A DNA stretch of 64,000 nt from Paraburkholderia sabiae. Its GTDB lineage: Bacteria; Pseudomonadota; Gammaproteobacteria; Burkholderiales; Burkholderiaceae. This document shows positions 19,836 to 28,662 of this stretch, in pieces. The notes under the pieces are model-generated. The model saw only the letters and a list, made by a program, of their open reading frames with translations, made no database searches and was not told the DNA's origin. The number at the start of each line of letters is the position of its first letter. Position 1 is the first letter of the stretch. The stretch is from assembly GCF_030412785.1 (NCBI RefSeq), contig NZ_CP125295.1, positions 1,116,001 through 1,180,000 of the forward strand, written 5' to 3'. Position numbers and translations under genes: made by a program.

Positions 19836-19997
19836 ATGGATACGCATCTGCTGATGATCGGCGTCGCCGTCATGGTCGGACTGATTGGAATTGCCGCGTC
19901 GCGCGATCTGCTGCGACGGATGAAACCGCAACCGCGCCTCGTGCCGATCCGCGTCGAGCGGCCGGTGCGGCGCTCGCGCGATATCAGCGGAATGTGA
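19836..19997 (+). CDS. 53-residue single-span membrane peptide, function unknown
   Basis: A short frame begins MDTHLLMIGVAVMVGLIGIA, one hydrophobic span (about residues 5-21), then a strongly basic tail rich in Arg/Pro (RDLLRRMKPQPRLVPIRVER) ending SGM. An AGAGGA ribosome site lies about 8 bases upstream. The tail would face the cytoplasm under the positive-inside rule. It follows the LysR gene by 170 bases and converges with the phosphoesterase gene, whose stop is 17 bases away. I do not recognise a family. The ribosome site, hydrophobicity pattern and lack of an overlapping gene support it being real. Confidence 0.6.
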   Translation: MDTHLLMIGVAVMVGLIGIAASRDLLRRMKPQPRLVPIRVERPVRRSRDISGM

Positions 19998-20014
19998 TCG
20001 CAGGCTTTCCTGCG

Positions 20015-20845
20015 TCAGATTTCGACCACTTTGGTCCACGCGAACGCCGCGTTTTCGAGCGCGCGGGTGCGCCGGTCGAGATAGCCGCGCGGATTGCACA
20101 CCACGCGCGTGCCGTTTTCCACGTAATCGAATGCGGTATGCGTATGGCCGTGCACCCACAGCGCGACAGGTTCGCGCACGAGCGACGGCAGATCGTTGAC
20201 GAATCCCGCTGAAGCCAGGTCTGCCGCGTAACGCTCGGCGAGACTGCGCCGGTGCGGCGCATGATGCGTGACGACGATCGTCTTGCCCGCGAACGGTTTC
20301 GCCAGTTCGCCTTCGAGCCAGCCGCGTGCGTGGCGATGCAGCGCGAGCGTGTCGGCGGGCGTGAGGTTGCGGGGCGTGTTGTCCTGCAACGTCTCCGCGT
20401 TCGCTTCGTTGCCCGCTGTCCACGTCACCTGAATCAGCCCGCGATAATCGAGCATCACACGCTCGGCGGCGGCAATCGATATCGCGCGCGTCTCTTCATC
20501 CGTCCCATACAGATCGAAGTCGGTCCACAGCGTCGTGCCGAGCACGCGCCATTGCCCGCGTGGATCGACGAGCGTCTCGTTGTTCAGATAATGCAGATTG
20601 TCGATGCTCGCGGCGGCATCGCGCATCGCCGCTTCCAGTGCGCCGAATTCGCCGTCGTAATACTCGTGATTGCCGGGCACGTACACGACAGGCACCGCTT
20701 CGTCGAACGTTTCGGCGGCCCAGCGCAAGCCTTCGGCGTGGTTATGAATGTCGCCTGCCAGTATGACGAGATCGGCGTCCGCATGCGGGATGATTTCCGG
20801 CGTGTCGTTTTCCAGATGCAGATCGGACAGCACGCGAATTTTCAT
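20015..20845 (-). CDS. calcineurin-like metallophosphoesterase
   Basis: Two-metal phosphoesterase of unknown substrate, 276 aa, cytoplasmic. All signature blocks are present: SDLHLE (residues 7-12), AGDIHNH (30-36), PGNHEYY (57-63), VTHHAPH (about 196-202) and HGHTHTAFDY (about 232-241). The length suits the single-domain family that includes phosphodiesterase-like proteins. It is 38 bases downstream of the 2-hydroxyacid dehydrogenase gene on the same strand and may be cotranscribed with it. Without structural data the substrate (nucleotide, phosphoprotein or other) stays open. Confidence 0.9.
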   Translation of the reverse strand: MKIRVLSDLHLENDTPEIIPHADADLVILAGDIHNHAEGLRWAAETFDEAVPVVYVPGNHEYYDGEFGALEAAMRDAAASIDNLHYLNNETLVDPRGQWRVLGTTLWTDFDLYGTDEETRAISIAAAERVMLDYRGLIQVTWTAGNEANAETLQDNTPRNLTPADTLALHRHARGWLEGELAKPFAGKTIVVTHHAPHRRSLAERYAADLASAGFVNDLPSLVREPVALWVHGHTHTAFDYVENGTRVVCNPRGYLDRRTRALENAAFAWTKVVEI

Positions 20846-20883
20846 GGACGCCTCTTGTCGAATCGACTCAGTTCTAAACCTGA

Positions 20884-22311
20884 CTAGCGTAGCACCTTGC
20901 CGGGATTCATCAGGTTCAGCGGATCGAACGCGGCTTTCAGCGTCTTCATCAGACGCACCTCGACTTCCGACTTGTAATGCGCGGCTTCATCGATCTTCAA
21001 CTGACCGATTCCGTGTTCCGCGCTGATACTGCCGCGATGCCGATGCGCGCTGTCGTAGACGATCTGATTCATCGCGCTCTGATACTGAGCAAGAAACTGC
21101 TTGGCATCGACGCCTTCGGGCGCCTGCACGTTGTAATGCAGATTGCCGTCGCCGAGATGGCCGAACGTGACCATACGCGCGCCGGGCACCGCCTTCGCAA
21201 TCGACGCATCCGTTTCCTCGATGAAATGGCCGATGCGCGAAATCGGCACCGCGATATCGTGCTTGATGTTCAGCCCTTCCTCGGCTTGCGCGAGCGGAAT
21301 GTGCTCGCGCAGATCCCAGAAAGCCTGCGATTGCGCGAGATTTTCCGCAACGACGGCATCTTCGACGAGACCGCTTTCCAGCGCCGTTTCCATCAACTTC
21401 TCGAACAGGGCGCGCGCATGTTCCTCGCTTTCGCTATCCGACAGTTCGAGCAGCACGATTTGCGCGTGCGGCTCGGCGAACGGATAACGCATTTGCGGGA
21501 AATGCCGGTTCACGAGCCGCAGGCAGAAATCGGACATCAGTTCGAATCCCGTCAGCAGTGGCCCGGCGTGGCGTTGCGCGAGCGACAGGAAATCCAGTGC
21601 CGCGTGTGCGGACGGCAGCGCGGCGAGCGCCGTCACCTGTGCGGCCGGCTGCGGATGCAGTTTCATCACGGCAGCCGTGATGATGCCGAGCGTGCCTTCC
21701 GCGCCGATAAAGAGATCGCGCAGATCGTAGCCCGTATTGTCCTTGCGAAGTCCGCGCAAGCCATCCCACAACTCGCCTTGCGGCGTCACGACTTCGAGCC
21801 CGAGACACAGTTCGCGCGTGTTGCCATAGCGCAGCACGCCTGTGCCGCCCGCGTTCGTCGACAGATTGCCGCCGATCGTGCAACTGCCTTCGGCGGCGAG
21901 ACTCAGCGGAAACAGGCGACCCGCGGCTTCGGCGCGTGTTTGAACATCGGCCAGCACGACGCCGGCTTCAACGGTGATCGTGTTGTTGTGCGGATCGACA
22001 TCGCGCACACGGTTCAGTCGCTTGAGGCTCAGCACGGCCTGCGCGCCGCTCGTATCCGGCGTGGCGCCGCCGACGAGTCCCGTGTTGCCGCCTTGCGGCA
22101 CGAGTGCGATGTGGTGTTCGTTGGCTAGCCGGACGAGCGCGGCGACTTCTTCAGCCGTCGACGGACACAGCACCGCGCACGCGCTGCCTGTGTAGCGGCG
22201 GCGCCAGTCGGTCAGATAGGGGGCGGTGTCGTGCGGATCGGTAAGCACATGTGCCGCGCCGATGGCGTCGGCGCATGCAGCGATAAAGGACGAAGGAGCA
22301 ACGGAATTCAT
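20884..22311 (-). CDS. FAD-linked D-2-hydroxyacid dehydrogenase (GlcD/D2HGDH-like)
   Basis: Oxidises a D-2-hydroxyacid (2-hydroxyglutarate, lactate or glycolate are family substrates) and passes electrons to a flavoprotein or quinone. 475 aa. The N-terminal PCMH FAD-binding domain has ALVPQGGNTGLVGGATPD (about 71-88), EGSCTIGGNLSTNAGGTGVL and FIGAEGTLGIITAAVMKL. The C-terminal FAD-oxidase domain has TFGHLGDGNLHYN, with metal/substrate His residues, and SISAEHGIGQ. It ends NPGKVLR, typical of the family. The ETF-quinone oxidoreductase gene 12 kb away is a possible electron partner, since human D2HGDH uses ETF; this is inference. ATG 22311 follows a GAAGGAG ribosome site. Confidence 0.88.
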   Translation of the reverse strand: MNSVAPSSFIAACADAIGAAHVLTDPHDTAPYLTDWRRRYTGSACAVLCPSTAEEVAALVRLANEHHIALVPQGGNTGLVGGATPDTSGAQAVLSLKRLNRVRDVDPHNNTITVEAGVVLADVQTRAEAAGRLFPLSLAAEGSCTIGGNLSTNAGGTGVLRYGNTRELCLGLEVVTPQGELWDGLRGLRKDNTGYDLRDLFIGAEGTLGIITAAVMKLHPQPAAQVTALAALPSAHAALDFLSLAQRHAGPLLTGFELMSDFCLRLVNRHFPQMRYPFAEPHAQIVLLELSDSESEEHARALFEKLMETALESGLVEDAVVAENLAQSQAFWDLREHIPLAQAEEGLNIKHDIAVPISRIGHFIEETDASIAKAVPGARMVTFGHLGDGNLHYNVQAPEGVDAKQFLAQYQSAMNQIVYDSAHRHRGSISAEHGIGQLKIDEAAHYKSEVEVRLMKTLKAAFDPLNLMNPGKVLR

Positions 22312-22422
22312 GGTGGTCGGTCAGAGCGGGTGCGACGCTTTATGATGGTTGCAGGTTGATGCAGCGAAGCGCGCGGCGGCCATGGCTGTGACCGCACCGC
22401 GCCCGATAGTCGAGGCGTAATG

Positions 22423-22854
22423 TCAACCGGACGCGGGGCCGCGAGCCGTTTCGTTCTCGCGACGCGCACGGTGCTTCGCTGCGCGCTTGAACGGCGCGAC
22501 ATACACGAGTGCGCAGACGAAGAACACGACGGCAAGCAGCGCTTCGCACCAGCCTAGTTGCGCACTCAGCCCACGATCGGACATGCCGCGCACGATGCCT
22601 TCCATCAGATACAGCAGGCTCAGCATCGACGCCCATTGCAGCGTGTAAAGCCGCTTGCGCCACACGCCAGGCAGCGCGAGCAGCAAAGGCGCGGCCTTCA
22701 GCACGAGCAGCGAGCCGCCCGCGCGCAGCGGCGCGAGCCACCACTCCCATGCGACGCACAGCGCGATCAGTACGACGAGCGCAAGCAGCGCGCCCGACGC
22801 GGCGGCGCGGTTGCCTTGCGCGTCATGGGTTGCAGCGGCAGCGTCGCGCGACAT
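22423..22854 (-). CDS. DUF2069 membrane protein
   Basis: A 143-residue protein with about four hydrophobic segments (residues about 20-37, 45-62, 72-85 and 97-117) and a basic tail. The pattern (WEWWLAPLRAGGSLLVLKAAPL, RKRLYTLQWASMLSLLYLMEG) matches DUF2069, a family of unknown function usually found next to wrbA. The start is 2 bases after the wrbA stop, so the two genes are almost certainly cotranslated. The longer frame to 23256 lies antisense-like within wrbA and is rejected. Confidence 0.85.
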   Translation of the reverse strand: MSRDAAAATHDAQGNRAAASGALLALVVLIALCVAWEWWLAPLRAGGSLLVLKAAPLLLALPGVWRKRLYTLQWASMLSLLYLMEGIVRGMSDRGLSAQLGWCEALLAVVFFVCALVYVAPFKRAAKHRARRENETARGPASG

Positions 22855-22856
22855 GG

Positions 22857-23555
<699 letters not shown>

Positions 23556-23655
23556 TTACGGGGTGAGTTGTCCGTGGATACGTGAATGCCGCGCAATGAT
23601 GCGCGGCGTAGTTCATCTCGCGGTCCACGTGTGCATTGAAGTGGAGGAGGTCGGT

Positions 23656-24972
23656 TTGTTGTCCAGGTTGCGCTTCGATCTCGACACGCTCAAGCGTCTC
23701 GCTGCATTTGCCGCGAAGCGCAGCAGCGAGGATCGCATTCCGCAGGTGGCGGGCAGTCTCACGTTCACGACCATGCTGTCGCTGGTGCCGCTCGCGACCG
23801 TCGCGTTCGCGCTCTTCACTGCGTTTCCGATCTTCGCGCAGTTCCAGGTGTCGCTGCAGACTTTTCTCGCCGAGCACCTGATGCCCGATCAGGTCAGCAG
23901 CCAGATCTTCAGATATCTGAATCAGTTCGCATCGAAGGCGAAGGGGCTGACCACGCTCGGCATGATCATTCTGTTCGTCACATCCGTGATGACGATGATG
24001 ACGGTCGAGTCGGCGTTCAACGTGATCTGGCGCGTGCGCAAGGCGCGGCCTTTCGCGCAGCGCGTGCTGGTTTATTGGGCCGTCCTGACGCTCGGTCCTA
24101 TCCTGATCGGCGTGAGTCTGTCGATCTCGTCGTATCTGTTCACGCAGTCGATGAGCTATTCGGCTGCGCAGCGCATCACGCCGCTGATCGAATGGGCGCT
24201 CGCGGGTGCCGCGCTGCCTCTGACCGTGCTCGCATTCACGATGCTCTACGTGTTTCTGCCGAACTGCCGAGTGGAGTGGCGCGATGCCATCGTCGGTGGG
24301 GTGACGGCCGCAATCGCCTTCGAACTGGCGAAGCGCGGTTTCGGCTTCTACATCCGGCGCATTCCGACCTATACGGCTGTCTACGGCGCGTTCGCCGTCG
24401 TGCCGCTCTTCCTGCTGTGGATGTACCTGAGCTGGTTCATCACGCTGGCGGGCGCGATGATCGCGTCCGCATTGCCGGCGATACGCACGGGCCAGTTCCA
24501 TCGTCCCGATTTTCCCGGCAGCGATCTGCTCGACTCGCTCGAACTGCTCGCGCGTCTTGTCGAAGCGCGCGACGCGGGCACGCACGGCTACACGGTTCCG
24601 GAACTCGCGCGCGCGTTGCGTCGCGATATGGAAACGACGGTGCGCCTGTTGCAGCAGCTCGAAGCGATCGACTGGATCGTGCAACTCGATGAAAACGGCC
24701 AGCGGCCGCGCTTCCTGCTGGTCGCGAACCCGAACCAGATCACGGTCGAACGGCTCTTCGATCTGTTCGTGATCGACCGCGCGGAACTGGCGTATCAGCT
24801 GAATCTCGATTCGACGCGTGTGGACAGCTCGACGCTGCTTGCCGCGCTCGATAACACCGGCCTCAACGTGAGCCTTGCGACCTTGCTGATGGCCCGAGCC
24901 CTGGCGCGTGGTGCCGCACAGCAGAACCCTTCTATGGACGGCCCGACGGCCTTGCCCCGGCAGACGGCCTGA
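23656..24972 (+). CDS. YihY/UPF0761 family inner-membrane protein
   Basis: Multi-spanning membrane protein of the YihY family (older name tRNA-processing ribonuclease BN, an assignment later withdrawn); function unsettled. About 438 aa, with six hydrophobic segments between residues about 40 and 280 and a soluble C-terminal domain of about 140 residues containing a winged-helix-like stretch (TVPELARALRRDMETTVRLL). Family blocks are RIPQVAGSLTFTTMLSLVPL and TYTAVYGAFAVVPLFLLWMY. I chose TTG 23656 because GGAGGAGG lies 5 bases upstream and the protein then begins (M)LSRLRFDLDTLKRL. The next TTG (23659) is nearly as good; starts further up lack a ribosome site. It converges with the Mpo1-like gene. 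Confidence 0.85.
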   Translation: MLSRLRFDLDTLKRLAAFAAKRSSEDRIPQVAGSLTFTTMLSLVPLATVAFALFTAFPIFAQFQVSLQTFLAEHLMPDQVSSQIFRYLNQFASKAKGLTTLGMIILFVTSVMTMMTVESAFNVIWRVRKARPFAQRVLVYWAVLTLGPILIGVSLSISSYLFTQSMSYSAAQRITPLIEWALAGAALPLTVLAFTMLYVFLPNCRVEWRDAIVGGVTAAIAFELAKRGFGFYIRRIPTYTAVYGAFAVVPLFLLWMYLSWFITLAGAMIASALPAIRTGQFHRPDFPGSDLLDSLELLARLVEARDAGTHGYTVPELARALRRDMETTVRLLQQLEAIDWIVQLDENGQRPRFLLVANPNQITVERLFDLFVIDRAELAYQLNLDSTRVDSSTLLAALDNTGLNVSLATLLMARALARGAAQQNPSMDGPTALPRQTA

Positions 24973-24993
24973 GCGTTTATCCAGTCGGCGCGG

Positions 24994-25317
24994 CTAGAGG
25001 GAAATCCTCCCGGTGCAGATGTCCTTGAACATCACCCAGTCGCCCATCAGGCTATAGACAGGATGCCGGAAGGTCGCCGGCCGGTTCTTCTCGAAGAAGA
25101 AATGGCCGACCCACGCAAAGCCGTAGCCGCACACGACGGCAGCCGGCAGCCACAGCCAGTCACCCGTCGCGAGCGCCATCGCGGCGCAGCCGATCACCCC
25201 CAGCGAGCCGATGAAATGCAGCCGTCGCGACGTCGTGTTGCGATGCTCGGTCAGGTAGTACGGATAGAACTGCGCGAAGTTTGCGAAGTGTTCGTCGTGC
25301 GTTGTCTGATGGCTCAT
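24994..25317 (-). CDS. DUF962 / Mpo1-like membrane protein
   Basis: A 107-residue protein with two central hydrophobic segments (about 38-55 and 58-75). It has the DUF962 signature: HFANFAQFYPYYLTEHRN, RLHFIGSLGVIGC, WVGHFFFEKNRPATFRHP and WVMFKDICTG. The yeast relative Mpo1 is an Fe(II) dioxygenase acting on 2-hydroxy fatty acids, using conserved His residues, and several His are kept here. Whether the bacterial protein does the same chemistry is inference. The start is decided by GGAGG at 25323-25327: the upstream in-frame ATG (25329) lies within that ribosome site, so ATG 25317 (MSHQTTHDEH) is used. Confidence 0.85.
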   Translation of the reverse strand: MSHQTTHDEHFANFAQFYPYYLTEHRNTTSRRLHFIGSLGVIGCAAMALATGDWLWLPAAVVCGYGFAWVGHFFFEKNRPATFRHPVYSLMGDWVMFKDICTGRISL

Positions 25318-25458
25318 GATCGCCTCCATTGCCGGCCTGCCGAAGGTTCGGAACGCCGTGGCGCCGCCCGAACCGCGCAGTCATGGATTCATTCTGCTGC
25401 TATCGCCAGATGCATGCAACCTGGCCATCCGGCCAATGGCGGGCGACGCTGTGAGCCG

Positions 25459-26304
25459 TTACTGTGCTGCTGGTGGACGGTCGGGAACGCGCGACTTCGC
25501 AAACGCATAAAGTGCATCGAGCGTCGCGTCGGGCTGCTCGGACATCAGCGCGTGGCCGGCGTCGAGTGTGACGGTATCGACGGGCACGTTCGCCGCGCGC
25601 AGTGCGTCGGCGAGGGCTTTGGCTGCACGCGGCGGCGTCATCACGTCGCGCTTGCCGACGAGCAGACGCGTAGGGCACGTCACTTGCGCAGCGCGCGCCA
25701 GGCCGTCCGTGTACGCGTTGCAGGCGTTGAAGTCGGTGTGAAAAAGCAGTGGCTCGCCCGTGGCAGAGACGCGCTCCATCAGGCGGGCGTTCATGCCCTG
25801 CAGCCAGAAGCCGGGCGCGGGGCAGGATGGCTTGGCGGCGAGTGTCGAATGCGACCACGCGTTGACCATCGCGATCGCGTCCGGCTCGCGCTCGCGGGCA
25901 GCGTCGAGCAATGTGTCGGAGACGGCCATCGGCACGGCGGTGGCTACCAGCGCAAGGTGCGTCGCGCGCGACGGGTAGCGGGCCGCGAAGTCGAGCGCGA
26001 CAAGCGAGCCCATGCTGTGCCCGGCGACGAATGCGCGCGACACGCCCACGGCGTCGAGCAGCGCGGCCAGCCAGTCGGCCATGTCTGCGATGGTCGTCAG
26101 TGCAGGGCCGGCGCTGCGATGATGGCCGGGCAGGTCGACGGCGAGCACGCCGAAGCCGTGGTGCGCGAAGTAGCGGGTCTGCAAGGCCCAGACACTGTGG
26201 TCGTGCTCGGCGCCATGAATGAAGACGGCGGTGGGCAAGGCGGCGTCGAACGCCTTGCCTCCTGCGTACACGTAGGCGGATTTACCGTTGACGTCGACGA
26301 TCAT
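25459..26304 (-). CDS. alpha/beta-fold hydrolase
   Basis: Serine hydrolase of 281 aa. The oxyanion/cap region is VFIHGAEHDHSVW, and VLAVDLPGHHRS follows the second strand. The nucleophile elbow is AGHSMGSLVA (Ser about residue 97). The acid is probably the Asp in LLVGKRDVMTP, and the base His lies in DAGHALMSEQP. Its start overlaps the stop of the O-acetylhomoserine sulfhydrylase gene by four bases (ATGA), showing cotranslation. This suggests a sulfur/methionine-related substrate such as an ester or thioester, but no family of known substrate is recognisable. It is not MetX-like in length or motif. Confidence 0.85.
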   Translation of the reverse strand: MIVDVNGKSAYVYAGGKAFDAALPTAVFIHGAEHDHSVWALQTRYFAHHGFGVLAVDLPGHHRSAGPALTTIADMADWLAALLDAVGVSRAFVAGHSMGSLVALDFAARYPSRATHLALVATAVPMAVSDTLLDAAREREPDAIAMVNAWSHSTLAAKPSCPAPGFWLQGMNARLMERVSATGEPLLFHTDFNACNAYTDGLARAAQVTCPTRLLVGKRDVMTPPRAAKALADALRAANVPVDTVTLDAGHALMSEQPDATLDALYAFAKSRVPDRPPAAQ

Positions 26305-27641
26305 GCGGACTCCTTGCGCGGGGTCGCGGCGGTTTGATTCGCGGAACGCTCGCCGGACTTTTGCGCGGCCTTGAGCGCGCGCTTGAGGTCGTCGATGAGA
26401 TCGTCGGGGTCTTCGAGACCGATCGACAGCCGGATCGTGCCTCCCGCGATGCCCGCTGCGGCGAGCGCGGCGGCGTCCATACGGAAGTGCGTGGTCGATG
26501 CGGGATGAATGACGAGCGAGCGCGCGTCGCCGACATTCGCGAGATGCGAGAAGAGCGACAGCGCTTCGATGAACGCGCGGCCGGCGGCACGGTCGCCGCG
26601 CAGGTTGAAGCTGAACACGGCACCCGCGCCGCGCGGCAGCAGGCGCTGGGCGAGCGCGTGGTCAGGGTGCGTCGGCAGTTCGGGATAGGCGACGGATTCG
26701 ACGGCGGCATGCGCGGCGAGGAATTCGACCACCTTGCGCGTGTTCGCGACGTGGCGCTCCATGCGCAGCGGCAGCGTCTCGATGCCCTGCAGCAGTTGCC
26801 ACGCGGCTTGCGGGTGCAGGCATGCGCCGAAGTCGCGCAGCCCTTCGCGGCGGGCGCGCAGCAGGAACGGCGCGACGGTGCTCTCCTCGGCGAAGACCAT
26901 GCCGTGAAAGCCCTCGTAGGGCTCGGTGAATTCGGGGAAGCGACCGGAAGCGTCGAAGTCGAACGTGCCGCCGTCTACCAGGACGCCGCCGATCGTCGTG
27001 CCATGGCCGCCGAGGAATTTGGTCGCCGAGTGGTACACGAAGTCGGCGCCGTGGTCGAACGGCTTGAGCAGATACGGCGTGGTGAAGGTCGAATCGACGA
27101 GCAGCGGCACGCGATGCTCGTGCGCGATCTGTGCGACGGTCGCGATATCGAGCACGTCGAGGCCCGGGTTGCCGAGCGTCTCGCCGAACAGCAGCTTCGT
27201 GTTCGGGCGCAGCGCGGCCCGCCAGGCGTCGATGTCGCCGGGTTTGACGAAAGTCGTTTCGATGCCGAAGCGCCGCAGCGTGTAGTTGAGCAGATTGTGC
27301 GAGCCGCCATAGAGCGCGCTCGACGCGACGATATGCGACCCCGCGCCCATCAGCGTTGCAATCGCGAGATGCAGCGCGGCCTGGCCGCTCGCCGTGCCGA
27401 TCGCGCCGGCGCCGTTTTCGAGCGCGGCGACGCGCTCTTCGAACACGGCGACCGTCGGGTTCGAGATGCGCGAGTAGACGTGACCGGCGCGCTCCATGTT
27501 GAAGAGCGCGGCGGCGTGGTCGGAGTCGCGGAACGTGAACGAGGTGGTCTGGTAGATGGGCGTCGCGCGCGCGCCCGTCGCGGGGTCGGGGGCGGCGCCC
27601 GCGTGCAGCGCGAGCGTGTCGAAACGGTTGGCGGACATCAT
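26301..27641 (-). CDS. O-acetylhomoserine aminocarboxypropyltransferase (Cys/Met-metabolism PLP enzyme)
   Basis: PLP enzyme of the cystathionine gamma-synthase family, 446 aa. By length and sequence it is the O-acetylhomoserine sulfhydrylase branch, making homocysteine from O-acetylhomoserine and sulfide. Features are TPIYQTTSFTFRDSDHAAAL, YSRISNPTVAVFEERVAALE, the cofactor lysine in YHSATKFLGGHGTTIGG (about residue 208) and FSHLANVGDARSLVIHPAST near the C-terminus. Two adjacent ATGs (27641 and 27638) are possible starts; neither has a strong ribosome site. The upstream frame to 27695 has no similarity. It is first in a two-gene unit with the overlapping hydrolase. Confidence 0.9.
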   Translation of the reverse strand: MMSANRFDTLALHAGAAPDPATGARATPIYQTTSFTFRDSDHAAALFNMERAGHVYSRISNPTVAVFEERVAALENGAGAIGTASGQAALHLAIATLMGAGSHIVASSALYGGSHNLLNYTLRRFGIETTFVKPGDIDAWRAALRPNTKLLFGETLGNPGLDVLDIATVAQIAHEHRVPLLVDSTFTTPYLLKPFDHGADFVYHSATKFLGGHGTTIGGVLVDGGTFDFDASGRFPEFTEPYEGFHGMVFAEESTVAPFLLRARREGLRDFGACLHPQAAWQLLQGIETLPLRMERHVANTRKVVEFLAAHAAVESVAYPELPTHPDHALAQRLLPRGAGAVFSFNLRGDRAAGRAFIEALSLFSHLANVGDARSLVIHPASTTHFRMDAAALAAAGIAGGTIRLSIGLEDPDDLIDDLKRALKAAQKSGERSANQTAATPRKESA

Positions 27642-28050
27642 GGGCGGCCAGGCCTCGTCAGCCCGGCGAAGGTGAGCGTGGAGGCATCGTATCATCGCGC
27701 CGTGCGCGGACCACTCCGTTATCGCCCGGAGTGCGCCTCGGCAAGGTGGTGCCTACAAAACGGGCGCGGACCCGGCGCGCAGCGCGGTGCTTTCAAGCGG
27801 GGACAGGTCCGTGAGCGCCGCCCGCCGGACGTTCGCTGGCGCGCTATCGGCGGGGGCGTCCGCTTCCTTTTTGCAGGCCTTTCCGCTAGGATCGAAAGTC
27901 AGTCATGCCTTTTCATGCTTCTGAAGGCTTCATCCGCAACCACGTTGCACGGGACCGGGGCAGAGCGCCCAAGCGCTGATTCCCGTCGACAACTTTGTAT
28001 GGGCGGAAGCGAGCGGCGTCACGCCGGCTTCCGTCGACAGGAGACGAATC
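27642..28050. other. 409-base divergent intergenic region
   Basis: Separates the sulfhydrylase gene (minus) from the CBS-domain gene (plus). It should contain both promoters but shows no clear hexamer pair. GGAG about 9 bases before ATG 28051 is the CBS-gene ribosome site. I saw no convincing riboswitch (for example SAM) ahead of the sulfhydrylase gene and no supported ORF. Confidence 0.5.
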
Positions 28051-28518
28051 ATGCGCGTCAGCGACATCCTCAAGCTCAAGGGCAACACGCTTTTCACGGT
28101 CACGCCCGACACGCCGCTCAACGAAGCCGTCATCACGATGGCCGAACACGATATCGGCTCGCTCGTCGTGATGGAGTACGGCGACCTCGTCGGCATGCTG
28201 ACGTTCCGCGAGATCATTTTGGTGCTGAGCCGCAATGGCGGCAGCGTCGGCGGCAGCACGATCCGCAAGATCATGGACGATCACCCGCTTACCTGCACGC
28301 CGGAAACGGATGTCAACGAAGTGCGCCGCATGATGCTCGAGCATCACGTGCGCTATCTGCCCGTCATGGAAAGCCGCAAGCTGATGGGCGTGATTTCGTT
28401 CTACGACGTCGCGAAAGCTGTCGTCGAAGAGCAGGGCTTTGAAAACCGGATGCTGAAGGCCTACATCCGCGACTGGCCCGCCGAAGACGAGCCGCAACAG
28501 GAGCAGCCGTCGCGCTGA
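28051..28518 (+). CDS. tandem CBS-domain protein
   Basis: A 155-residue protein made of two CBS motifs (about residues 8-62 and 75-130). Such pairs form a Bateman module that binds adenine nucleotides such as AMP, ATP or SAM. Recognisable stretches are VSDILKLKGNTLFTVTPDTP, GDLVGMLTFREIILVL and RYLPVMESRKLMGVISFYDV. The Gly/Ser-rich loop SRNGGSVGGSTIRKIM links the halves. There is no catalytic domain, so it is probably a stand-alone energy or nucleotide sensor. A terminator follows at 28594, separating it from the next gene. Confidence 0.9.
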   Translation: MRVSDILKLKGNTLFTVTPDTPLNEAVITMAEHDIGSLVVMEYGDLVGMLTFREIILVLSRNGGSVGGSTIRKIMDDHPLTCTPETDVNEVRRMMLEHHVRYLPVMESRKLMGVISFYDVAKAVVEEQGFENRMLKAYIRDWPAEDEPQQEQPSR

Positions 28519-28593
28519 GCCCATCGGCATAGGTCGATGTGCCGGTGTGAAGCCTGCCGACATGCCGCTGTCGCATGACTGCATCATCCTCGA

Positions 28594-28619
28594 AGCGCGC
28601 GTAATCAGCGCGCTTTTTT
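28594..28619 (+). terminator. Rho-independent terminator after the CBS-domain gene
   Basis: Stem AGCGCGC (28594-28600) / GCGCGCT (28608-28614), 7-base loop, then T6. It lies 75 bases after the CBS stop and 43 bases before the next ATG, so the MFS-acyltransferase promoter must overlap it or lie very close. Confidence 0.75.
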
Positions 28620-28662
28620 GTGTTCGCCGTTCCGACACAGCCCGTCTTCTGTCCAGCACTTC

